This document shows, piece by piece, positions 32,657-41,178 of a DNA stretch of 64,000 nt. The stretch lies in NCBI GenBank assembly GCA_028826165.1, contig JAPDFW010000083.1, positions 1 through 64,000 on the forward strand, written 5' to 3'. The translations under genes and the position numbers were made by a program. Source of the stretch: Anaeramoeba ignava (taxonomy: Eukaryota > Metamonada > Anaeramoebidae). The first letter of the stretch is position 1. Each line of letters starts with the position of its first letter. Under the pieces are notes generated by a model. The model was not told the origin of the DNA and searched no databases. It worked only from the letters and a program-made list of their open reading frames with translations.

Positions 32657-34309
32657 TTAATATTTCTTATTTGAATTTAACCAAGGTTCAATACGCAATG
32701 AAGCAACTCCTGCAAGAACAATTCCTATTGTATCAGCCATACTTGTTGATCCCATTGCAAATTCTCGATAAATTGGTTCAATATAGTTTGAAATATTCCA
32801 AAATGCATTTGCATAAACTCCTCCTCCAAGTAATCCAACATAAAGAACAACAATAAAAGAAAGATACCAAGTAAAAAATCTATAAATTCCCAAAAATAAC
32901 ATAAATATTAAGTTTATTGCTTGAAGTCCTGATGGTATCCAAATTCTTTTAATATGAATAAACCTAATACTTAATCTTGAAATTAAAACTCCAACTTGAT
33001 ATAAAAGATGAAAATATTTATAAAAAGTTGATTTACTAAATGGTTCTGACCAATAAAGAACTGGAGTTACTCCTACAATTATAGTATATTCACTGAAATA
33101 TACAATAAAAAGTGGAATCATATATTTAAGAACTATTTTTAAAAGTCTAAATTTTTCACAAAAAGTCATTTGATTTGGAGTTTTTCTTTTGATAATTTTG
33201 TTTTCAAAACTAATTTCTTTTTCATTTTCATTTTCATCACTATTGAGATCATTTTCAAATTGATTTTGATTTTGATTTTGATTTTGATTTTGATTTTGAT
33301 TTTGATTTTGATTTTGATTTTCATTTTCATTTTGATTTTGATTTTGATTTTGATTTTCATTTTCATTTTGATTTTGATTTTGATTTTGATTTTGATTTTG
33401 ATTTTCATTTTCATTTTCATTTTGATTTGGATTTAGATTTAGATTTTCATTTTCATTTTCATTTTCAAATTCACTTATATTTTCAAATTCACTTTCATCT
33501 TGATGAATTTTTTCTTGATCATCCTCTAATTTTTGATATTTTTGAAATTTAATTACTGATCGATCCAAAAGTAGAAAATAACAAAGAATTATTCCAAATG
33601 GAAGAAATGAAATGATAAATAATGATTTTTCATCAGTTAATCCAATCCATTCAGTTAATGCAATATAAGTAAGACTTCCTAAAAGAGCAGCAGCTCCTGT
33701 TCCATAAACCCAATATGAAACAATCCCACTATAAAAACTTGTTAAAGCAAGAAAAACAACTTGACCAGCTCCAGTTGCTATTGAAGACATAGCAATACCA
33801 AGTAATCGAAGGGATGTTGATTTGAAAAAAGCTGCAAAATAACATCCAGTAAAAGATAACAAAACAACAGAAATCACTTTAATTGTATAAGAAAAGTAAT
33901 ACATAAAAAATGGAAAAAACATTTTAGAAAGCATCATTGGTAACATATCACAAATAAGAACTACTCCTTTTGGAAGATTGGAATCAGATAAAATATCACC
34001 AGCTGCTGAAACGAACATGTTTATAAATAAATTATTGAAAAGTGCAAATATAAAAAAAGCAAGTCTACTTTTTTTATTTGGATTTTTTTGAATTGAATTT
34101 TGAATTTTTTTTGTTTTTGTTTTTTCTTTTGTTTTTTCTTTTGTTTTTTCTTTTGTTTTGGATTTTCTTTGTGATAAAGTTTGGGCTAAATTTTCATTTA
34201 GATTTTCATTTTGATTTTCATTTGGATTTTCATTTGGATTTTGATTTGTATAATATTTGTTATTTTTTGCTTCAAAAATTTTTTTGGTTTCATTATCACT
34301 ACTTTCCAT
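32657..34309 (-). CDS. CLN3: CLN3/battenin paralogue 2
   Basis: Single exon, 550 residues, intact. It has the same family blocks as copy 1 (NNLFINMFVSAAGDIL, GAGQVVFLALTSFY, YGTGAAALLGSLTY, LLGGGVYANAFWNIS, REFAMGSTSMADTIGI), and the C-terminal half is almost identical to copies 3 and 5. The N-terminus has KEKTKEKTKEKTK repeats. The central loop has about 120 residues of NQ and EN dipeptides. The C-terminal tail is WLNSNKKY, shared by copies 2-5. Confidence 0.92.
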   Translation of the reverse strand: MESSDNETKKIFEAKNNKYYTNQNPNENPNENQNENLNENLAQTLSQRKSKTKEKTKEKTKEKTKTKKIQNSIQKNPNKKSRLAFFIFALFNNLFINMFVSAAGDILSDSNLPKGVVLICDMLPMMLSKMFFPFFMYYFSYTIKVISVVLLSFTGCYFAAFFKSTSLRLLGIAMSSIATGAGQVVFLALTSFYSGIVSYWVYGTGAAALLGSLTYIALTEWIGLTDEKSLFIISFLPFGIILCYFLLLDRSVIKFQKYQKLEDDQEKIHQDESEFENISEFENENENENLNLNPNQNENENENQNQNQNQNQNQNENENQNQNQNQNENENQNQNQNQNQNQNQNQNQNQFENDLNSDENENEKEISFENKIIKRKTPNQMTFCEKFRLLKIVLKYMIPLFIVYFSEYTIIVGVTPVLYWSEPFSKSTFYKYFHLLYQVGVLISRLSIRFIHIKRIWIPSGLQAINLIFMLFLGIYRFFTWYLSFIVVLYVGLLGGGVYANAFWNISNYIEPIYREFAMGSTSMADTIGIVLAGVASLRIEPWLNSNKKY

Positions 34310-34496
34310 TGTTTTTTTTTTAAAGTTAATTCAAATTTAAAAAAATTTTTTTTTTAGTTTTTAGTTAATTTGTTTGCTTTTTTAGAAATTAAAGTTAATT
34401 TAACAAAAAAATTTTGTATTAAAAAAGAAAAAGAAAAAAAAGGAAAAAAAGGAAAAAAATGAAAGTTTTTTTTTTGATCTTTTTAAGTTTAATTTT

Positions 34497-34525
34497 TTGG
34501 AAAATGATAAAAAAAAATTTTCCAA
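34497..34525. repeat. Hairpin element between CLN3 copies 2 and 3
   Basis: Same TTGGAAAAT / ATTTTCCAA inverted repeat as at 32482 and 41039, lying about 80 bp beyond the stop of copy 3. Confidence 0.7.
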
Positions 34526-34606
34526 TTAAAAAAGGAGAATTAAAATGAAAATTAAAATTAAAATTTATGATGAAAATTAAAATTAAAATTTATGATTAAA
34601 ATTTTG

Positions 34607-36492
34607 TTAATATTTCTTATTTGAATTTAACCAAGGTTCAACAAATAATGAAAATATTCCTGCAAGAACCATTCCTATTGTATCAGCCATACTTGCTGAT
34701 CCCATTGCAAATTCTCGATAAATTGGTTCAATATATTTTGAAATATTCCAAAATGCATTTGCATAAACTCCTCCTCCAAGTAATCCAACATAAAGAATAA
34801 CAATAAAAGAAAGATACCAAGTAAAAAATCTATAAATTCCCAAAAATAACATAAATATTAAGTTTATTGCTTGAAGTCCTGATGGTATCCAAATTCTTTT
34901 AATATGAATAAACCTAATACTTAATCTTGAAATTAAAACTCCAACTTGATATAAAAGATGAAAATATTTATAAAAAGTTGATTTACTAAATGGTTCTGAC
35001 CAATAAAGAACTGAAATTATTCCCATAATTATAATATATTCACTGAAATATACAATAAAAAGTGGAATCATATATTTAAGAACTATTTTTAAAAGTCTAA
35101 ATTTTTCACAAAAAGTCATTTGATTTGGAGTTTTTCTTTTGATAATTTCATTTTCAAAACTAATTTCTTTTTCATTTTCATTTTCATCACTATCAAGATT
35201 ATTACTATCAAGATTATTTTCAAATTGATTTTGATTTTGATTTTGATTTTGATTTTGATTTTGATTTTGATTTTGATTTTGATTTTGATTTTGATTTTGA
35301 TTTTGATTTTGATTTTGATTTTCATTTTCAAATTGATTTTGATTTTGATTTTCATTTTCATTTTGATTTTGATTTTGATTTTGATTTTGATTTTGATTTT
35401 GATTTTGATTTTGATTTTGATTTTCATTTTCATTTTCATTCGATTTTCATTTTGATTTTGATTTTGATTTTGATTTTGATTTTGATTTTGATTTTGATTT
35501 TGATTTTGATTTTGATTTTGATTTTGATTTTGATTTTGATTTTGATTTTGATTTTGATTTTGATTTTGATTTTGATTTTGATTTTGATTTTGATTTTGAT
35601 TTTGATTTTGATTTTGATTTTGATTTTGATTTTGATTTTGATTTTCATTTTGATTTTGATTTTCATTTTGATTTTGATTTTGATTTTGATTTTGATTTGG
35701 ATTTTGATTTTGAATTTGATTTTGATTTTCTTGAATTTTTTCTTGATCATCCTCTAATTTTTGATATTTTTGGAATTTAATTACTGATCGATCCAAAAGT
35801 AGAAAATAACAAAGAATTATTCCAAATGGAAGAAATGAAATGATAAATAATGATTTTTCATCAGTTAATCCAATCCATTCAGTTAATGCAATATAAGTAA
35901 GACTTCCTAAAAGAGCAGCAGCTCCTGTTCCATAAACCCAATATGAAACAATTTCATTATAAAAACTTGCTAAAGCAAGAAAAACAACTTGGCCAGCTCC
36001 ACTTGCTATTGAAGACATTGAAATACCAACTAATCGAAGTAATGTTGATTTGAAAAAAGCTGAGAAATAACATCCAACAAAAGATAATACAACAACAGAA
36101 ATCACTTTAATTGTATAAGAAAAGTAATACATAAAAAATGGAAAAATAATCTTAGTAAGCATCATTGGTAACATATCACAAAGAAGAACAACTCCTTTTG
36201 GAAGATTGGAATCAGATAAAATATCACCAGCTGCTGAAAGGAACATGTTTATAAATAAATTATTGAAAAGTGCAAATATAAAAAAAGCAAGTCTACTTTT
36301 TTTATTTGGATTTTTTTGAATTGAATTTTGAATTGATTTTGTTTTAAATTTTGATTTTGATTTTGATTTTGATTTTGATTTTGATTTTGATTTTTCAACT
36401 TCATTTTGATTTTCATTTTGATTTTCATTTGTATAATATTTGTAGTTTTTTGTTTCAAGAATTTTTTTGGTTTCATTATCACTACTTTCCAT
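34607..36492 (-). pseudogene. CLN3: CLN3/battenin paralogue 3, frameshifted in the N/Q repeat
   Basis: The N-terminal half (frame from 36492) and the C-terminal half (frame ending 34607) are both clean and closely match copies 2 and 5, but they are in different frames. The frame changes at 35441-35442, where the repeat reads AAT CG AAT instead of a full codon, a net one-base loss. Downstream, the N-terminal frame becomes a meaningless IK/MK run and stops at 35116. The product would lack the second half of the transporter. A sequencing or assembly slip in the 0.5 kb hexamer repeat is the main alternative; if so the protein is about 628 residues. Confidence 0.8.
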
Positions 36493-37114
36493 TGTTTTTT
36501 TTTAAAGTTAATTTAAATTTGATTTATTGTTTTTTTTTGTTTAGAAATTAAAATTAAATTTGAAAAAAAAATTGATTGTTTGGAAATTTAAACTGTAAGG
36601 AAAAAAAAAATAAAATTCAAAATCGAATTTGATCTTTTTAATTTTAATTTTTATTTTTTGGAAAATAAAAAAAATTGATGAAAAAAAAATTAATTGAAAA
36701 AAAAAGTTAAATCTTTTTTTCTTTCTTTTTTCAAACTAAAATTAAAAAAAGAAGAATAGGAAAATTTTGTTAATATTTCTTATTTGAATTTAACCAAGGT
36801 TCAACAAATAATGAAAGAAATCCTGCAAGAAATATTCCTATTGTATCAGCCATACTTGTTGATCCCATTGCAAATTCTCGATAAATTGGTTCAATATATT
36901 TTGAAATATTCCAAAATGCATTTGCATAAACTCCTCCTCCAAGAATTCCAACATAAAAAATAAAAATAAAAGAAAGATACCAACTAAAAAATCTATAAAT
37001 TCCCAAAAATAACATAAATATTAAGTTTATTGCTTGAAGTCCTGATGGTATCCAAATTCTTCTAACGTGAATAATCTTAATAATTAATCTTGAAATTAAA
37101 ATTCCAACTTGATA

Positions 37115-37116
37115 TA
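37115..37116. repeat. TA target-site duplication, left
   Basis: TA abutting the left inverted repeat. The other copies read CTTGATATAAAAGATG at this site, so one TA is ancestral and the other (39396-39397) was made by insertion. Confidence 0.9.
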
Positions 37117-37138
37117 GGGTAAATTCTCATTGGTCCGC
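37117..37138 (+). repeat. Left terminal inverted repeat
   Basis: 22 bp, identical to the reverse complement of 39374-39395. The last bases (GGTCCGC) are the core of the GTGAGCGGACC subterminal motif. Confidence 0.95.
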
Positions 37139-37150
37139 CCAAAAAATAAA

Positions 37151-37169
37151 TTACCACAATTCCGCTCAC
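37151..37169 (-). promoter_or_regulatory. Left subterminal GTGAGCGGA motif
   Basis: Reads TTACCACAATTCCGCTCAC on the + strand, that is GTGAGCGGAATTGTGGTAA on the other. It resembles the right-end motifs at 38910, 39193 and 39370. Probable transposase binding site by analogy. Confidence 0.6.
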
Positions 37170-37281
37170 TAATTAAAGAAAAACAACAAGAAATTTTTTT
37201 TATTATTTTTTTTATTGTTTTGTTTGAAAAAAAAAATCAAGAAAATAAAAAAGAAAAAAAAAATCAAAATATGAAATTGTT

Positions 37282-38886
37282 TTACTTTTTTTTGTTATTA
37301 ACTTTTCTTGTTCTTTTCTTTTGTTTTTTTATTCTCAATTCTTCCTCATTGTTATTGTTATTTTGATCCAAATCTAACGGTTTTTCACTCTTTCTTTTTT
37401 TTCTTCTTTGCTTTTTTTGCTTACGAACTTTGTTCTCTTTCTTGGTTTTGGGATTGTGATTTTTTTTTAGTTTTTTGTTTTCTATCTTTTTTTTTGTCTT
37501 TTTTTTAGTTTTCTTTTTCCCTTTAGATGCTTTTAGTTTTTTCAATTTTTGCTTCTGAAGCTTTTTTTTCATTTCAATCTTCTTTCTTAATTCATCAATT
37601 GCTTCTTGGGAGTTGGCGATTCGAGCATCAGGAAAAGCTCTTGCAGAAATTTCTTTTTTTCCTGTTGGGAATTGGGATAACACTTTTTGAGAAAATTTAT
37701 CTTCAGGGATTTTTTCATCTTCTTCAGTAATTGCACCAGATTTTTTTAATCTATCAAGAACGACCTGGCGATTCAAAGGATAGATCCCAGTAGCACGAAA
37801 AGAATTCTTGATATTATCTTTGCTCATACATTTAACCCAAGCATGAGAACACAGTTGGCTGAAATGACATTTTTGGATCTTTTGATCAGGATTTTGGATT
37901 TTCCAATTTTCAAATTCATTTCCAAGATATGTTTTGAACGATTTAAATATGCCAACATCTTCAGGTTGGAGTTGAGATGTCGTATGGGAAGGAAAGACAA
38001 GAACTATGACATTCTGATTTTGTGCTTTTTGGAGTGCTGGGAGACAACCATGATGGGAAAAATAACCATCCAAAAGGAGCAACATTACTTGATTAGGGTT
38101 ATCCCTAAATTGTTCTGCCCAAGTTAAAAAATGATCCATCCAACTTTCAAAACATTTTAAGGTCATATATCCAGTTGAAGTAACATCATGAAGAATTCCT
38201 GGATGGGCATCTTCAATATATCTATGATTTTTTCTGATCCCTTTGAAAATAAGATAAGGAGCATCAGCTGAACCACCTGCATTTGTTGTTCCAACAGTTG
38301 AAACATGAAAACTTGCAGAGTTGCCAGTAATTTCGATACATTTTCTTCCTTTTTCACAATAAGTTCTCTTTGGTACTACATCCATCCTCGTACCACACTC
38401 ATCCATATTGAATATTCTTTTGGGAGGGATTTTGTTGATTTTTATGATCGATTCCAAGAGGTCAAACCAATTGTTTATAATTTCTGAAGTCAGATGATTC
38501 GCTCGTGGCTTTTCTAAAAGTTCAGTAGCTCGACTGGACAAATTATTATTCTTACAAAATTGACTAACCCAATTGTTTGATGCCTTCAAAGTTATATCTT
38601 TTTCTTTTGCAAAATCACAGGCTAAGGATTTGAGCATTTTTCCAGAAACTATAAAACCTCGATCGACCAATGAACAAATCAGTAAGCAAAATTCTTTTTC
38701 CTGTGCTTCAGTTAATTTCTTTGATGCTCCTTTTCCGATTTTCATTTGAGGGTTTTTTATGTGATCTCTCAACGTTGTCCAAGCCACTCCAAATAAACTT
38801 GCAACAGAACGGATGGACTTATCAGGATGCTTCTTTTTATGTTCAATTGCTTTTTCAAGCTGAGATAGAGATTTTGTCTTTTTCAT
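37282..38886 (-). CDS. Pogo/Tigger-like DDE transposase
   Basis: 534 residues without interruption. Residues 8-45 are a psq-type helix-turn-helix (KSIRSVASLFGVAWTTLRDH), about 55-125 a CENP-B-type second DNA-binding domain (LTEAQEKEF ... NNWVSQFCKNN), and about 150-330 a DDE_1 catalytic core. Likely catalytic acids are D162 (FNMDECG), D273 (LLLLDGYFSHH) and D310 (LQPEDVGIF), giving DD36D. From about 430 on the tail is very Lys-rich (KKKTKKKTKK), probably nuclear localisation and DNA contact. The start is the ATG at 38886; the gene ends within the repeat-poor left end. All visible motifs are intact, so it may be active. Confidence 0.93.
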   Translation of the reverse strand: MKKTKSLSQLEKAIEHKKKHPDKSIRSVASLFGVAWTTLRDHIKNPQMKIGKGASKKLTEAQEKEFCLLICSLVDRGFIVSGKMLKSLACDFAKEKDITLKASNNWVSQFCKNNNLSSRATELLEKPRANHLTSEIINNWFDLLESIIKINKIPPKRIFNMDECGTRMDVVPKRTYCEKGRKCIEITGNSASFHVSTVGTTNAGGSADAPYLIFKGIRKNHRYIEDAHPGILHDVTSTGYMTLKCFESWMDHFLTWAEQFRDNPNQVMLLLLDGYFSHHGCLPALQKAQNQNVIVLVFPSHTTSQLQPEDVGIFKSFKTYLGNEFENWKIQNPDQKIQKCHFSQLCSHAWVKCMSKDNIKNSFRATGIYPLNRQVVLDRLKKSGAITEEDEKIPEDKFSQKVLSQFPTGKKEISARAFPDARIANSQEAIDELRKKIEMKKKLQKQKLKKLKASKGKKKTKKKTKKKIENKKLKKNHNPKTKKENKVRKQKKQRRKKRKSEKPLDLDQNNNNNEEELRIKKQKKRTRKVNNKKK

Positions 38887-38909
38887 GAAAAAAAAAAATG
38901 AATTCTAGC

Positions 38910-39213
38910 GTGAGCGGATAAATGGTAATGAAAAAAAAATAAAAATTTGCTTTCAATAAAACAATCAATTCAAACATACAGCTCTTTTCCATTAATCAGC
39001 TTAGAAATACAAATACAGATAACTTTTTAAACTTCCCAATAGATTTCTCTTTTGAAAAAAAATCACACTTCCAAAATGTTTTTTTGCATCAAAAAAAAAA
39101 ATATCAGGTGATATAAACTCTCCGCTCATCAAATAGAAAGATTATCTGTTTATTTTTTTCTTGGTTATTAAAATTATAATAGAAATTACTTTGTGAGCGG
39201 ACTAAGGGCAATG
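38910..39213 (+). promoter_or_regulatory. Right subterminal GTGAGCGGA motif cluster
   Basis: Copies at 38910-38930 (GTGAGCGGATAAATGGTAAT), 39120-39130 (inverted, CTCCGCTCATC) and 39193-39213 (GTGAGCGGACTAAGGGCAAT), repeating the inner part of the terminal repeat. They may be transposase binding sites or may autoregulate the transposase promoter, which lies between 38887 and the right end. Confidence 0.6.
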
Positions 39214-39373
39214 AAACTTTGAAGTATCAAACATACTCGATCAACCAAAAAATAAAAATTTACAGTGAAAGTGATCTTGAAAATTTGAAAAAAAAAAGAT
39301 CGTTGTCTCAAAAAAAAAAAAAAAAGGAAAAATTGTCTCAAAAAGAAAAATTTGATTCTCAATCCTTAGGTGA

Positions 39374-39395
39374 GCGGACCAATGAGAATTTACCC
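39374..39395 (-). repeat. Right terminal inverted repeat
   Basis: Perfect 22 bp partner of 37117-37138, followed by the TA duplication at 39396-39397 and preceded by GGTGA, which extends the GTGAGCGGACC motif (39370-39380). Confidence 0.95.
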
Positions 39396-41038
39396 TAAAA
39401 GATGAAAATATTTATAAAAAGTTGATTTACTAAATGGTTCTGACCAATAAAGAACTGGAGTTATTCCCACAATTATAATATATTCACTTAAATATACAAT
39501 AAAAAGTGGAATCATATATTTAAGAACTATTTTTAAAAGTCTAAATTTTTCACAAAAATTCATTTGATTTGGAGTTTTTCTTTTGATAATTTCATTTTCA
39601 AAACTGTCAAGATCGCTTTCAAATTGATTTTGATTTTGATTTTGATTTTCATTTTCTAATTGATTTTGATTTTGATTTTGATTTTGATTTTCATTTTCTG
39701 ATTGATTTTGATTTTGATTTTGATTTTGATTTTGATTTTGATTTTGATTTTGATTTTGATTTTGATTTTGATTTTGATTTTGATTTTGATTTTGATTTTG
39801 ATTTTGATTTTGATTTTGATTTTGATTTTCATTTTGATTTTGATTTTGATTTTGATTTTGATTTTGATTTTGATTTTGATTTGGATTTTGATTTTGATTT
39901 TGATTTTGATCACTTTCGAGATTACTACTATCAAGATCGTTTTCAAATTCACTTTGATTTAGATTTTCAAATTCAATTTCATCTTGATGAATTTTTTCTT
40001 GATCATCTTCTAATTTTTGATATTTTTGAAATTTAATTACTGATCGATCCAAAAGTAGAAAATAACAAAGAATTATTCCAAATGGAAGAAATGAAATGAT
40101 AATTAGTGATGCTTCATCAGTTGATTCAATCCATTCAGTTAACGCAATATAAGTAAGACTTCCTAAAAGAGCAGCAGCTCCTGTTCCATAAAGCCAATAT
40201 GAGATAATTTCATTATAAAAACTTGATAGTGAAAGAAAAATAACATGACTAATTCCACTTGCTATTGAAGACATAACAATACCAACTAATTGAAGGGATG
40301 TTGATTTAAAAAAAGCTGCAAAATAACATCCAGTGGAAGATAACAAAACAACAAAAATCACTTTAGTATTATAAGAAAAGTAATACATAAAAAATGGAAA
40401 AAACATTTTAGCAATCATCATTGGCAACATATCACAAAGAAGAATCATTCCTTTTGAAATATTGGAATTGGAAAGAACATCACCAGCTGATGAAAGGAAT
40501 ATATTTGTATATAAATTATTGAAAAGTGCAAATATAAAAAAAGCAAATTTACTTTTTTTATTTGAATTTTTTTGAATTGAATTTTGGATTGATTTTGTTT
40601 TAAATTTTGATTTTGATTTTGATTTTGATTTTGATTTTGATTTTAATTTTGATTTTGATTTTGATTTTAATTTTGATTTTGATTTTAATTTTAATTTTGA
40701 TTTTAATTTTAATTTTGATTTTGATTTTGATTTTGATTTTTTTTGTGATAAAGTTTCAATTAAGTTTTGAGCTGCTTCATTTTCATTTTCACTCTTATTT
40801 TCCCTCTCATTTTGATTTTCATTTTCACTTGCACTTGGGAAATTTTTGTTATTTTTTATTTGAAGAATTATATTTTTTTCATTTTCACTACTCTCCATTT
40901 TTTTTAAATTAAATTAAATTTAAACTAATTTGAACTAATAAAAATTTGTTTTTTTTTAGAAGAAATAAACTAAAATAAAACAAAAAAGAAAATGAAAAAA
41001 ATGAAAGTTTTTTTTTTGATCTTTTTAAGTTTAATTTT

Positions 41039-41067
41039 TTGGAAAATGATAAAAAAAAATTTTCCAA
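41039..41067. repeat. Hairpin element between CLN3 copies 4 and 5
   Basis: Third full copy of the TTGGAAAAT / ATTTTCCAA inverted repeat with a GATAAAAAAA loop. Confidence 0.7.
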
Positions 41068-41178
41068 TTAAAAAAGGAGAATTAAAATGAGAATTAGAAT
41101 TAAAATGAAAAATGAAAATTAAAATTAAAATTTATGATTAAAATTAAAATTAAAAAAAGAATGAAAATTAAAATTTTG

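Larger units (their letters stand above)
37117..39395 (-). mobile_element. Pogo/Tigger-type DNA transposon, 2279 bp, apparently complete
   Basis: Bounded by perfect 22 bp terminal inverted repeats starting GGGTAAATTCTCATTGGTCC (37117-37138 and 39374-39395) and a TA duplication, as in Tc1/mariner-superfamily elements. It carries one intact transposase on the - strand. Inside the ends are further copies of a GTGAGCGGA motif. Its composition is less repetitive and more G/C-rich than the host flanks. It lies within CLN3 paralogue 4. Confidence 0.95.
36770..40898 (-). pseudogene. CLN3: CLN3/battenin paralogue 4, split by a DNA transposon
   Basis: The 5' part is 39396-40898 and the 3' part 36770-37114. 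Between them lies a transposon with its TA duplication. Removing the element and one TA leaves 1848 nt, exactly 616 codons, so the gene was intact at insertion. The break falls just after TFYKYFHLL, before YQVGILISRL. The N-terminus has a long KSKSKLKLK repeat and the loop a long NQ repeat. As it stands only a truncated N-terminal product is possible unless the element is excised or spliced. Confidence 0.9.

Noticed and set aside
35436-35757. Open frames of IK and IL on both strands inside the CLN3 loops
   Set aside because: Shadows of the NQ-coding hexamer in other frames.
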